Positions 1 through 8,127 of a stretch of DNA of 64,000 bases are shown here, piece by piece. Every line of letters begins with the position of its first letter. Positions within the stretch are counted from its first letter, which is position 1. The translations under genes were made by a program, and so were the position numbers. Origin of the DNA: Verrucomicrobiota bacterium (GTDB lineage Bacteria; Verrucomicrobiota; Lentisphaeria; JABSQK01; JAJFLO01); assembly GCA_021772635.1 (NCBI GenBank), contig JAJFLP010000099.1, positions 1-64,000 on the forward strand. The letters are read 5' to 3'. The notes beneath the pieces are model-generated. The model had not been told where the DNA came from. It did no database searches and saw only the letters and a program-made list of their open reading frames with translations.

Positions 1-96
1 ATACGACGATGCGCAAGCATCGCCTTATTTCTCTCGATGCACCTGAGGCGACGAAATGCCTCTCGTCATAACACAATGAATTACGTACACGACACA

Positions 97-160
97 CTAG
101 CGAAATCCGCCGCGGCGGAAACGATATTTCGTCCCGCATGCAGGACCATGATGTTCGGTA
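97..160. repeat. Partial copy of the TA-flanked MITE family
   Basis: This stretch matches the distal half of the short element seen whole at 60567-60751 (shared words CGAAATCCGCCGCGG and CGTCCCGCATGC, ending in GTTCGGTA). The proximal half with the ACTGCAAGCAGT end is missing. It lies just beyond the atpA stop codon. atpG, which usually follows atpA, is not within the remaining 190 bases. Confidence 0.6.
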
Positions 161-191
161 AAGTAAATTCTGGCGAGCAACTCGATAGAAA

Positions 192-1706
192 TTATGCCTT
201 GAAGGACCGTTTGAAATCCTCAAGCATCTTCTCAAGTAATTCCTTCACGTCACTCGTCAGTTCTTTCACAAGATTGAATTGCTCAACGAACTCCTTATAA
301 GTTGAATCCATCGCCTCATGCAACTGTTTCTCAAACGATTCGACTTCATCAACCGCAATCTCATCCAGGAATCCGTTTACGCCGGCATAAATGATTGCGA
401 CCTGCTTGTCGACGGACAGAGGGAGGTGAACCCCTTGTTTAATGACCTGCATTAGTCTTTCGCCGCGTTCGAGCTGGCGCCGGGTTGCGGCGTCAAGGTC
501 GGATGCAAACTGTGAAAACGCGGCAAGTTCACGATATTGCGCTAAATCGAGACGAAGCGAACCTGCGGTTTGCTTCATCGCCTTAATTTGCGCGTCACCG
601 CCGACGCGTGAGACGGAAATTCCGGGGTTTATAGCCGGTCGTTGACCGGAATTAAACAGATCGGATTCGAGGAAGATCTGACCATCGGTTATGGAAATAA
701 CGTTTGTCGGAATATAAGCAGAGACGTCATTGGCCTGGGTTTCAATAACAGGCAATGCGGTTAAGCTGCCACCGCCGTTCTCTGCATTCATTTTCGCCGC
801 CCGTTCAAGGAGCCGGCTGTGGAGATAAAATATATCGCCGGGGAACGCCTCGCGTCCGGGCGGTCGACGCAGCAACAGGGATAACTGTCGATACGCCTGG
901 GCCTGCTTCGTCAAATCATCATAGATTATCAGCGCGTGTTTGCCGTTGTCTCTGAAGTATTCTCCCATCGTACAACCGGCATACGGCGCGATAAACTGCA
1001 TCGGCGCAGGATCCGACGCGGTTGCTGCTACAATGGTTGTATACTCCATTGCACCAAATTTTTTCAGCGTCTCATAGACGCCCGCAACCGTCGATCGTTT
1101 CTGCCCGATCGCGACATATATACAATGTACATCGCCGCCGCGTTGGTTAATGATCGTGTCAATTGCCAGCGTCGTCTTCCCGGTTTTCCGATCACCAATG
1201 ATCAACTCCCGCTGACCGCGCCCGATTGGTGTCAGCGCATCAATAACCTTCAAACCGGTTTGAAGCGGTTCGTTTACGTTTTGGCGTTCGATAATCCCCG
1301 GAGCTTTTACCTCGATCTGACGATGTTCTTCGGCAGCTATAGGTGCGTTCCCATCAATCGCAACACCAAGGGCGTCAACTATTCGCCCGGTAAGCGCATC
1401 ACCGACAGGCACTGACGCGATACGTTCGGTTCGCCGTACCTCGTCGCCTTCTTTTACATGCGTATCCTCGCCGAAGATCGCGACACCGACGTTATCTTCC
1501 TCGAGGTTCAACGCCATTCCCATAAGCCCGTCTGCGAACTCGACTAACTCGCCGGACATGACCTGCGCAAGACCGTGAACACGCGCAATCCCGTCACCAA
1601 CACTCAGAACCGTTCCGATCTCATATGATTCCGCTTTGTGCTCGAAGTCGGATAACTGCTTCTTAAGTATCGACGAAATTTCTTCCGGCTTTAAATCGAT
1701 TGCCAT
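192..1706 (-). CDS. atpA: F1F0 ATP synthase subunit alpha
   Basis: Alpha subunit of the F1 catalytic head (non-catalytic nucleotide sites, hexamer with beta). The 504-residue length is normal for the family. The N-terminal part is the beta-barrel domain; the P-loop [13 protein letters not shown] lies near residues 170-182, followed by the [15 protein letters not shown] region and the conserved [15 protein letters not shown] segment around residue 365. The start is fixed by a strong AGGAGG 8 bases upstream of the ATG at 1706. It is the last atp gene visible on this strand; atpG, atpD and atpC would be expected beyond the left edge or elsewhere. The spacer to atpH upstream is about 500 bp and repeat-filled, unusual for this operon. 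Confidence 0.98.
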   Translation of the reverse strand: MAIDLKPEEISSILKKQLSDFEHKAESYEIGTVLSVGDGIARVHGLAQVMSGELVEFADGLMGMALNLEEDNVGVAIFGEDTHVKEGDEVRRTERIASVPVGDALTGRIVDALGVAIDGNAPIAAEEHRQIEVKAPGIIERQNVNEPLQTGLKVIDALTPIGRGQRELIIGDRKTGKTTLAIDTIINQRGGDVHCIYVAIGQKRSTVAGVYETLKKFGAMEYTTIVAATASDPAPMQFIAPYAGCTMGEYFRDNGKHALIIYDDLTKQAQAYRQLSLLLRRPPGREAFPGDIFYLHSRLLERAAKMNAENGGGSLTALPVIETQANDVSAYIPTNVISITDGQIFLESDLFNSGQRPAINPGISVSRVGGDAQIKAMKQTAGSLRLDLAQYRELAAFSQFASDLDAATRRQLERGERLMQVIKQGVHLPLSVDKQVAIIYAGVNGFLDEIAVDEVESFEKQLHEAMDSTYKEFVEQFNLVKELTSDVKELLEKMLEDFKRSFKA

Positions 1707-2204
1707 ATTAATTCCTCCTGTAAAGCTTGGCTAAAAACTGGTGTTTTGAAGATGAATTTTGATTTGTTGTAAATTCGGCTCAAGGGTTAATCTAACTGGC
1801 CGACTCCCTCTGAAACTTCGTGGATTTTCGATTTTCGATTGCCGATTTTCGATTTGATTTATTTCGGAATTTGACCAAAAACTATGGATGAGCCCGTTTC
1901 GAATTGTAAAATGTGGGTTAAAAAGGATACCCACTGGTGGGCGCCTCTGAAACTTCGTCATTTTGACACACTAAAGTGTGAACTCCAACGGGCGCTACTC
2001 GCATACTAAAAGATTAGTGTTGCTAAGGTCCCCGTTGGAGTTCACGCTTCAACGTGCCTTAACCCAAGTTTCCTATTGTATTAACCGGGTCGGTACGGCC
2101 CGGACGGTTGCTCCCTTGAAAGTCCAGAGATCAGAATTCAGAGGCCAGCAAAAGCGAACCACTGAGCTTCCTACTGTATTATTTCTGTTATCCAGCATGC
2201 GGTA
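1707..2204. other. Repeat-filled spacer between atpH and atpA
   Basis: No convincing gene. It contains short direct words of the GATTTTCGATT kind (about 1808-1850), two CTCTGAAACTTCGT words (about 1805 and 1945), and the hairpin repeat at 1949-2090. The atpA ribosome binding site lies at its left end. Spacers in atp operons are normally much shorter, so this looks like accumulated repeat insertion. Confidence 0.7.
1949..2090. repeat. Hairpin repeat C, intact copy
   Basis: The repeat begins GAAACTTCGTCATTTTGAC and contains a small palindrome (CACACT-AA-AGTGTG). It then has perfect 15-bp inverted arms, GTGAACTCCAACGGG at 1978-1992 and CCCGTTGGAGTTCAC at 2031-2045, and ends in a CGTGCCTTAACC tail. 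A second copy lies at 52944-53049 and continues at 55210-55245, where it is split by an insertion sequence. Function unknown; the strong stem suggests a structured transcript or a non-autonomous mobile unit. Confidence 0.85.
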
Positions 2205-2744
2205 TCATGCCGCGATGATATTCTGCTTCACACGATTCAATTGATTGATTAAACTATGATCAAAAACCTGGTCGCCGATCACTACCCGAAACCCACCGAG
2301 AATAGACGGATCGACAATGCCATGGGGTTCAATCTCTTTACCGAATTTCTCGCGCAGTTTCGCTGAAATCGCTTCAGTTTGATCCGACGTCAATTCGACT
2401 GCACTGATTATTCTTACCCGTATTATTCCTTTATAGTCGTAGAATAACTCATCGAATTTCTCGCAGATATCTGCGAGAAACGCTATTCGATTTTTCTCTT
2501 CCACAAACAAGATAAACTGGTAAACCAACGGTTCGATTTTTCCCTGAAATAAACTCTGTAAAATGGCGGATCGCCGCTCGACCGTTAGCAAAGGATCTTC
2601 GAGGAAATGTGTCAGTTCTTTCGAGTTCAGGACCAGAGCACGCAAGGCCTTCACGTCGGTGCTGACCTGATCGAGACGACCGTTGTCTACCGACAAATCG
2701 AAGAGCGCTTTCGCGTATCGTTTGGAAGATTTCGTGGTTGCCAT
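2205..2744 (-). CDS. atpH: F1F0 ATP synthase subunit delta
   Basis: Delta (OSCP-type) subunit of the peripheral stalk, linking the F1 head to the b subunits. At 179 residues it has the usual size. The N-terminal helical domain starts with the characteristic SKRYAKALFDLS and runs to about residue 105. The C-terminal part shows the family pattern GIIRVRIISAVELT, and near the end GGFRVVIGDQVFDHSL (about residues 150-165). No strong Shine-Dalgarno sequence precedes the ATG. It lies between atpF and atpA, separated from atpF by 186 bp carrying inverted repeat arms. Confidence 0.96.
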   Translation of the reverse strand: MATTKSSKRYAKALFDLSVDNGRLDQVSTDVKALRALVLNSKELTHFLEDPLLTVERRSAILQSLFQGKIEPLVYQFILFVEEKNRIAFLADICEKFDELFYDYKGIIRVRIISAVELTSDQTEAISAKLREKFGKEIEPHGIVDPSILGGFRVVIGDQVFDHSLINQLNRVKQNIIAA

Positions 2745-2757
2745 ATTACGATTCGAA

Positions 2758-2930
2758 GGTTTTAGGGTTCACGGTCCAAAGGTTTAGGCTTCAAGGGTTC
2801 AAACCTGTGAAGCCCGAAAATAGTTTTAAGCCGCAGGTTCTCTGTCTCGGGCGACGTTGAGCCCAACCGAAGCTAAACGCTATTCGCTTTAACCACTGAA
2901 CTTAAAACCATGAACAGTGAACCTAATTAA
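2758..2930. repeat. Inverted-arm repeat between atpF and atpH
   Basis: Two arms made of related words lie in opposite orientation: GGGTTCACGG...GGGTTCAAACC at about 2764-2806, and AACCACTGAAC...AACAGTGAACC at about 2892-2925. The reverse complement of the right arm (TTAGGTTCACTG) matches the left arm (TTAGGGTTCACGG). The transcript could fold into a long imperfect stem. The layout resembles the arms at 7851-8126 and around 40483-40757, with different words. Confidence 0.6.
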
Positions 2931-3548
2931 TTACATTTCTTTAATAAGTCGATCGGTCAGAGCCCGATTCTTAGAGTCGTCAAGATTCTCATTTATAAGT
3001 TTCCCCGCGAGCGCGATAGCTAAATCCGCACTTTCTTTTCGGAGAACTGCTTCTGCTTTCTCCTGGGCCGATTTAATATCGCTTAGCGCGTTGTCCAGCA
3101 ATATTTTTGCCTCTTCTTTAGCCCTACTTTCGATTACCTTTGACGCCTCGACGGCTCCCTTTCTGGCTGCGGCAACGATTTCCTTTGCCTTCGTGTCAGC
3201 TTCATTAATCAACGATTCACGGGTCGCTTCGATTTTCACCAGTTCGTCTTTAATACGCCTCGCCGCTTCTACAGAGTCGCGGATGTCCTGCTCACGTTTA
3301 TCGAGAGCCGATAAAATTGGATTCCACGCAACTTTGTATAAGATGATCAAGAGCAGGCCGAAGGTAACCCAAGTCCAAACGACCATGTTCTTACTGGGAT
3401 CCATCAATCCGATTTCAGAGGACGTTCCGGATGCGTAGATGCACGGAACGAAGCTGGCAAATGCAACGACCCCAAAAACCATGATCAACCGACACAATCC
3501 GAAGACTGCCGACATCCCATGCAGGTTCATTCTAATTTGTCTTCGCAC
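2931..3548 (-). CDS. atpF: F1F0 ATP synthase subunit b
   Basis: Subunit b of the peripheral stalk. The N-terminal 40 residues look like a signal peptide (hydrophobic stretch LIMVFGVVAFASF ending in a CIYASG-type cleavage region). The membrane segment VVWTWVTFGLLLIILYKVAW (about residues 51-70) is followed by the typical NPILSALDKREQDIRDSVE and a long charged coiled coil to the C terminus. The 205 residues are longer than the usual ~160 because of the leader. The start may be the GTG at 3548 or the ATG at 3530; a purine-rich GAGAGG precedes the GTG. Neighbours are atpE upstream and atpH downstream. Confidence 0.95.
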   Translation of the reverse strand: MRRQIRMNLHGMSAVFGLCRLIMVFGVVAFASFVPCIYASGTSSEIGLMDPSKNMVVWTWVTFGLLLIILYKVAWNPILSALDKREQDIRDSVEAARRIKDELVKIEATRESLINEADTKAKEIVAAARKGAVEASKVIESRAKEEAKILLDNALSDIKSAQEKAEAVLRKESADLAIALAGKLINENLDDSKNRALTDRLIKEM

Positions 3549-3648
3549 AATTTACGCCTCTCTTTAGCATAAGATTAAGGTAGGGACCGCCGAGTTCTCC
3601 GGCAAATAAACGGCTCACAGCAGTCGATACCAGATATACTTTCAATTC

Positions 3649-3864
3649 CTATTTGGCCAAGAAACAAATCACGGCGCAAAAAAGCGCGACACCCTCAATC
3701 AGTGCAGCCGAGATCAGCATATTAACCTGGATTTTACCTGCCGCTTCAGGTTGTCTCGCAATTGCTTCCATAGCTGACCCGCCGATTTTTCCGATTCCTA
3801 GTGCCGCGCCGATGGTTACCAACCCGGCGCCCAATGCTGCCAATGTACCAGTTAAACCGCCCAT
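3649..3864 (-). CDS. atpE: F1F0 ATP synthase subunit c
   Basis: Proteolipid that forms the rotor ring. It has 71 residues and two membrane helices joined by the conserved polar loop ARQPEAAGKI (about residues 36-45). The ion-binding carboxylate is Glu57 in AALIEGVALF. A glycine follows it where sodium-type rings carry serine or threonine, so proton coupling is the more likely reading (inference from known sodium ligands). AAGGAAAG lies just upstream of the ATG. A 402-bp gap separates it from atpB, far longer than usual. Confidence 0.97.
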   Translation of the reverse strand: MGGLTGTLAALGAGLVTIGAALGIGKIGGSAMEAIARQPEAAGKIQVNMLISAALIEGVALFCAVICFLAK

Positions 3865-4266
3865 AATACTTTCCTTATGTTGTATTAGTTATTGTCTAGA
3901 CTGAAAGCAGTCCAATTTTCGATCCGCATAGACCGCCTCCACTCTCCCGGTCCGTACACGCAGACTTGGAATGAGTGCAGAGAGATGGACTTGCGCTGTG
4001 ATCGCGCAATACGTTCCAAACGATACCCATTTCCCGGCGCAGTTCCTCCTGGAAGGCAGAGCGCCTAGCCGAAACCCCTTGGACGATCGGCATATTTGCC
4101 CGCGACTTTATCCGCATGGCTCTATAGCACGTGTTTTTAATATTTTCAGTGCCGCCGAAACATACGTCAGATTATGTATATAACCCTCACTACCAATCCG
4201 TCAAGGCCAAAACCCTATACAAACCGCCACTGAAAGAAACCATACCAATCGTCCGAAAACACATCC
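3865..4266. other. Spacer between atpB and atpE
   Basis: No supportable gene. Around 3898-3945 the words ACTGAAAGCAGTCCAATTTT and GATCCGCATAGACCG resemble a diverged left end of the TA-flanked MITE family, but no right end can be drawn. The rest holds nothing recognisable. Confidence 0.4.
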
Positions 4267-5058
4267 TCAGTGAGCAGGATGGTGAATCATCCCGATAAAC
4301 ATAGCGGATAGAAGCGTAAATATATACGCCTGTAAGAACGCAACCAGAATTTCCAGGATGTAAATCACGAGTGCAAGGACGACCGCTGGCAATGCAGCCG
4401 CATACCCGACAATTATGATTAGTCCGAGTAATGAAAATATCACGATGTGCCCGGCAAGCATATTCGCGAAAAGACGAATCATCAACGCGAATGCCTTGAT
4501 AAACATACCTAGGAACTCTATCGGTGCCAGAACAATCAGAATCGGGACAGGTACGCCGTGAGGGATAAATGCCTTAGTGAAGCCAACAAGGCCGTTTTTA
4601 TAGATAGCTCCGAAAACCATGACTGTGAGTGTTATCGACGCCAAAGCCCCGGTGACATTGACGTTTGCGGTCGCGGTCGAAAATAGAGGAATCAGCCCCA
4701 TTAAGTTGAGCCCGAGAATAAAGAAAAAGAAAGTACAGAATAACGGCGTCATCTTACGCCCGTCCGCTTCGCCGAAACTGGCTACGCATATATCGTCGCG
4801 TATAAATATTACGAAAACTTCCAAGAGATTAGTCAGTCCGCTCGGGACTACCTGCTTGTGATCATATAACGCGCCGAATAGAATGATTAAGAACAGGGCA
4901 CATAGAAACAGCATCACAGTATGCAGCGTAATTGAGTGCGAAAGGGGAATATGAATCCCGAAAGGCAAGTGCCAAGCATCAAAATTATCCGCAACGTGAT
5001 GCAGGATATAATTTTCGACTGCGGCAGCCCGTTCAACAGAAGATGATGTGTCACTCAT
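4267..5058 (-). CDS. atpB: F1F0 ATP synthase subunit a
   Basis: Subunit a, the stator half-channel of the F0 motor. The protein has 263 residues with about five to six membrane helices. The essential arginine lies in the conserved LMIRLFANMLAGHIV segment (about residues 187-201), followed by the polar helix with ILEILVAFLQAYIFTLLSAMF near the C terminus. Its ATG overlaps the stop of the upstream small membrane protein by 4 bases (ATGA), pointing to translational coupling. Confidence 0.97.
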   Translation of the reverse strand: MSDTSSSVERAAAVENYILHHVADNFDAWHLPFGIHIPLSHSITLHTVMLFLCALFLIILFGALYDHKQVVPSGLTNLLEVFVIFIRDDICVASFGEADGRKMTPLFCTFFFFILGLNLMGLIPLFSTATANVNVTGALASITLTVMVFGAIYKNGLVGFTKAFIPHGVPVPILIVLAPIEFLGMFIKAFALMIRLFANMLAGHIVIFSLLGLIIIVGYAAALPAVVLALVIYILEILVAFLQAYIFTLLSAMFIGMIHHPAH

Positions 5059-5453
5059 TTGTCAATCGATACTTTTAGAGATCGGGAGTGTAATGCCAGA
5101 ATTTCACAGAATAAGAAGCAAAAATATCCGACTAATGCGGCCGCAAGAAACGGCATAAAATTTAGGACGTCGATCGAATGGAACAGAAACACTATTATTA
5201 GAAATGTCATCGCCCTTGCGCCGTTCATTCCGAGCCCCCAGAATAAGGCTTGGCCCGGCTCATTGGCGACTGCATTGCGATTAATTTCGAATGCGACCAT
5301 CCCATTTACGAACGCAAGACTCCACCCTACTCCCATTTCGACGATAAAAAAGCGGTGATAAAAAATATAAATCAGTCCGGATGATATGGCCATCGCCATC
5401 ATGAGCGCCCAAAAACAACGGATCCTTCCCATTCTCTGCCCTTCCGTGAACAT
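5055..5453 (-). CDS. Small membrane protein in the ATP synthase operon (AtpI position)
   Basis: A 132-residue protein with about four hydrophobic segments (around residues 13-30, 37-56, 78-95 and 100-119). It sits directly before atpB with a 4-base overlap, where AtpI or AtpI-like proteins are usually encoded. AtpI helps c-ring assembly in some bacteria. Sequence similarity to AtpI is only general (short polytopic protein, weak conservation), so the role is inferred from position. A second possible start at an ATG eight codons in cannot be excluded. Confidence 0.7.
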   Translation of the reverse strand: MFTEGQRMGRIRCFWALMMAMAISSGLIYIFYHRFFIVEMGVGWSLAFVNGMVAFEINRNAVANEPGQALFWGLGMNGARAMTFLIIVFLFHSIDVLNFMPFLAAALVGYFCFLFCEILALHSRSLKVSIDK

Positions 5454-5576
5454 TAAAGCTGATGACCCCCAGTTGGCAATAAGCCCCGAGCCTGATCAAT
5501 GCATCAGTATTCTGCTACAAGCCCTAATCGCTGCTCAAATCGCATGGTTTAATCAGGCTGGAGCCTTCAGATCTGT

Positions 5577-5984
5577 CTAAGGATCATCGTTATTTCGCTC
5601 GTCCCCGGCTGGCGTCTCACGGATGATTTTCCAAACTTCGTAAGCTGCGTAAAACAACCCCAAAAACATTCCAGCGAGAGTGAAATACTGATCGTCAGAG
5701 TGAATTTTCTTGTCGATCGTAATCCCCAGATACGTACAAACGATCATTCCCGCTGCAAGATTGGTTCCCAAGGCAAGCGCTGGTGAATATCGATTCTTTG
5801 GCTGTCTACTGGAATTATCCTCTCGCAAAGCGATCTCACTAGGAGTAATTAAGTTAATCAACTCGCACAGCTGCGTCAAGATTGATTCTACACAGTATCT
5901 AGTACCTGCTTGTGTAAATTTCGAATTAATATGACGAGATACATTCTGTGTTTCACGATCGTTCAAATGAATAAGGCCCCGCAC
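5577..5984 (-). CDS. AtpZ-like subunit associated with F1F0 ATPase
   Basis: The C-terminal 75 residues match the AtpZ / putative F0F1-ATPase subunit family. A first helix (YSPALALGTNLAAGMIVCTYLG) is followed by a short polar turn with DKK and a second helix (FTLAGMFLGLFYAAYEVWKII). The first 60 residues have no family resemblance, so the true start may be an internal TTG or GTG further in. In other bacteria AtpZ forms complexes with AtpI at the head of atp operons, as here. It lies 12 bp after the LptF/G-type gene. Confidence 0.75.
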   Translation of the reverse strand: MRGLIHLNDRETQNVSRHINSKFTQAGTRYCVESILTQLCELINLITPSEIALREDNSSRQPKNRYSPALALGTNLAAGMIVCTYLGITIDKKIHSDDQYFTLAGMFLGLFYAAYEVWKIIRETPAGDERNNDDP

Positions 5985-5996
5985 GTGGGCGGTCGG

Positions 5997-7094
5997 TTAC
6001 CTTTTTATCCACAACGCCCAGACGCCGACAGTCTGACCGATGATATTCGGCAACCACATAAGGATCTCTGCATGGAAATCCGGTTTACGTTGGAGCGTAT
6101 CTATAAATGCGATTGCAGCATAGTATACGAATGGCACCATAAAACACGCAATTAGGCCGTAATAAGATTCCTTCCGAGGGCCGCGGATACCCAACGGTAT
6201 CGCGATCAGAATAAAAGTAAACGGACTGACAGCCAATGCAGCTCGCATGTGAATCTCGCCGTAAAGTCGTCCGGTATCAATTCCGCGCTCGCTGAAAACC
6301 TGGATCCGGGCGAATAACTGTGGAAGCTTTAGTTCGCTGACGCTGCGCTGTAAAGATTTGCTGCTAAGCTTGGTCCCGTAGCCGAGTGAAAAGCTTAATG
6401 TGTCTCCCTTTATTCGTCGATTTTTGGAAATGTTAGTTGGGTGATTCGGGTCTACTGTCTCGACAGTCGCCTCGTGGAGCGTGAGTTCCAGATTCTTTGT
6501 TTTAGTATTTACCTCTATCACCCCGCTACGGGCGTCGATTTTCTGCTCGACTTTATCCGTTTCACCCAGGACATATAGGTGGACATCCCAAATTGTCTTC
6601 TCTTTCTTCCGGCCTACGTATATGATGTACCCGTCAAACATCTCTACGAACCTACCTTCTTCAAGTAGGAGAAGCGGATTTCGAATGCCCTGCTCCCTTA
6701 CCATCCACTTGGCGGTATAATTACACTCGGGAACGAAATGGAACTGCAGCAGGAAACACAAAGCCGACGAAACAGCGCTTAAAAGGACGAGGGGCGCGAT
6801 TACTTGATTGAGACTGATTCCGCTCGCGCGGAAGGCGTTAATCTCATTGTCAGCGGACATTCTGTGAAACGTTAATACGGTTGCAATGAATATGCTCAAT
6901 GGAACCGTAAAACCGAGCGCCTGGGGAATCTTATAGGCTACGAAGAGCAATAGATATTTGAATTCGACGCCCTTCGAGAGTAGCTCGAATACACGGGCGA
7001 ATTGGCCGATCATCAATACAAATGTCGCGATCGCCATAGCGATGCCCAGGCTGCATAAGACATTTTTCGCGAGATACCAATTAACCGTCTTCAC
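5997..7094 (-). CDS. LptF/LptG family permease (YjgP/YjgQ)
   Basis: Inner-membrane permease of the LptBFG-type ABC exporter that extracts lipopolysaccharide for transport to the outer membrane. Three membrane helices lie in the N-terminal 110 residues, with the family features FTVPLSIFIATVLTFHRMSADNE and RASGISL. A periplasmic beta-jellyroll follows (about residues 120-270), then three C-terminal helices. The 365 residues fit a single LptF or LptG; which one cannot be decided, and no partner is visible. Its ATG overlaps the end of birA by 14 bp, suggesting one transcript running into the atp genes. Confidence 0.92.
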   Translation of the reverse strand: MKTVNWYLAKNVLCSLGIAMAIATFVLMIGQFARVFELLSKGVEFKYLLLFVAYKIPQALGFTVPLSIFIATVLTFHRMSADNEINAFRASGISLNQVIAPLVLLSAVSSALCFLLQFHFVPECNYTAKWMVREQGIRNPLLLLEEGRFVEMFDGYIIYVGRKKEKTIWDVHLYVLGETDKVEQKIDARSGVIEVNTKTKNLELTLHEATVETVDPNHPTNISKNRRIKGDTLSFSLGYGTKLSSKSLQRSVSELKLPQLFARIQVFSERGIDTGRLYGEIHMRAALAVSPFTFILIAIPLGIRGPRKESYYGLIACFMVPFVYYAAIAFIDTLQRKPDFHAEILMWLPNIIGQTVGVWALWIKR

Positions 7095-7845
7095 ATGTCA
7101 CCCTCAAAGAAACGTCACCAGATATAAATTTACGGCGTTCGCCGGTTTCCGTCCGAATCGAAATAGCACCGTCTTTCAGGAAGTCAATCACGGTACCGCG
7201 AATGGTGTTTCCGTTATCGAGGCTTATCACTACAGCGCGGTCAATCAATCCACTCGCGCTCCGCCATAATTGGTGTATCCGATCGTGCCCCGATATCTGG
7301 TACTCATCGTAGTACCTCGTAAAACGGTCAGCAACCGAGAGGAGAAAATCATCGCGATCAACCAAATTCCTGGTTTCGAGAAAAATCGACGTTGCAGGCT
7401 GGTCGATGGATTGCACTGCGGTGCGATCCATATTCAGGTTCACCCCGATCCCGATAACGAACGCTTCAGTATCGTTTCCCAGTGTTTTGCATTCGCAAAG
7501 CATCCCCGCAACTTTACGATCTTCGACGTAAACGTCATTCGGCCATTTTATCCACGCATTCTGCACGCCTAAAGCCGAAATTCGATTCCAGACAGACAGC
7601 GACGCGATCTGTGTCAGAAGCAGCACGTTTTTTTCGATAACCGGGCGTTTGAAAATTATCGAGGTATATAGATTTACGCCCGCAGGCGACAGCCACGTCC
7701 GTCCGTGCCGACCGCGACCAGCCGACTGCGAATCGGCGACTACTACCGTACCGCTCGCAAGGTTGTCAGCCTCACTCATGCAATAGAGGTTCGTCGACTC
7801 GAGTGATTCGAAATATTGGAAGTCCGTGCTAATGAGATCGGGCAT
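7081..7845 (-). CDS. birA: Biotin--[acetyl-CoA-carboxylase] ligase
   Basis: Transfers biotin to the carrier domain of acetyl-CoA carboxylase. The reading frame extends upstream through a tandem heptamer array (HATRITRHATRI-like peptide), which is clearly not protein; the start used is the ATG at 7845 (MPDLISTDFQYFESLESTN). From there the protein has 254 residues with the biotinyl-AMP loop GRGRHGRTWLSPAG and the catalytic segment WIKWPNDVYV. The N-terminal DNA-binding winged helix of E. coli BirA is absent, so this is a ligase only. The C-terminal SH3-like domain ends at residue 254. It overlaps the LptF/G gene by 14 bp. Confidence 0.95.
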   Translation of the reverse strand: MPDLISTDFQYFESLESTNLYCMSEADNLASGTVVVADSQSAGRGRHGRTWLSPAGVNLYTSIIFKRPVIEKNVLLLTQIASLSVWNRISALGVQNAWIKWPNDVYVEDRKVAGMLCECKTLGNDTEAFVIGIGVNLNMDRTAVQSIDQPATSIFLETRNLVDRDDFLLSVADRFTRYYDEYQISGHDRIHQLWRSASGLIDRAVVISLDNGNTIRGTVIDFLKDGAISIRTETGERRKFISGDVSLRVTCEDG

Positions 7846-7850
7846 GAGAA

Positions 7851-8126
7851 GTGATGCGTGTTGCGTGATGCGTGTTGCGTGATGCGTGATACGTGTTGCG
7901 TGTCGCGTGATGCGTGTTTCGTGAAAACTTTCCCCATTCACTGGGGGTCTGGTGTTAGGTGTTGGCGGAGGAACCTTCATGATTCCCGTAATAGGATTCA
8001 TGGATTCCAAAAATTAGGCCCTAATCCTGAACCAATTTCGATAGCCATACTTGCAAGGCATTGTTTGTGCCTTTCTGCTCACGTTACCACGCACCACGCA
8101 CCACGCACCACGCACCACGCACCACG
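7851..8126. repeat. Inverted heptamer-array repeat upstream of birA
   Basis: A left array of GTGATGCGTGTTGC-type units occupies 7851-7925. A right array of about six ACCACGC units occupies 8086-8126. The words are complementary (TGCGTG against CACGCA), so the two arrays are in inverted orientation around about 160 bp of other sequence. The left array directly precedes the birA start. The layout resembles the inverted arms near 2758-2930 and 40483-40757. Confidence 0.8.
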
Positions 8127-8127
8127 T

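Noticed and set aside
7846-8010. Longer birA start giving an HATRI-repeat N terminus
   Set aside because: The extra 55 codons are a translation of the heptamer DNA array; the BirA fold begins at the ATG at 7845.
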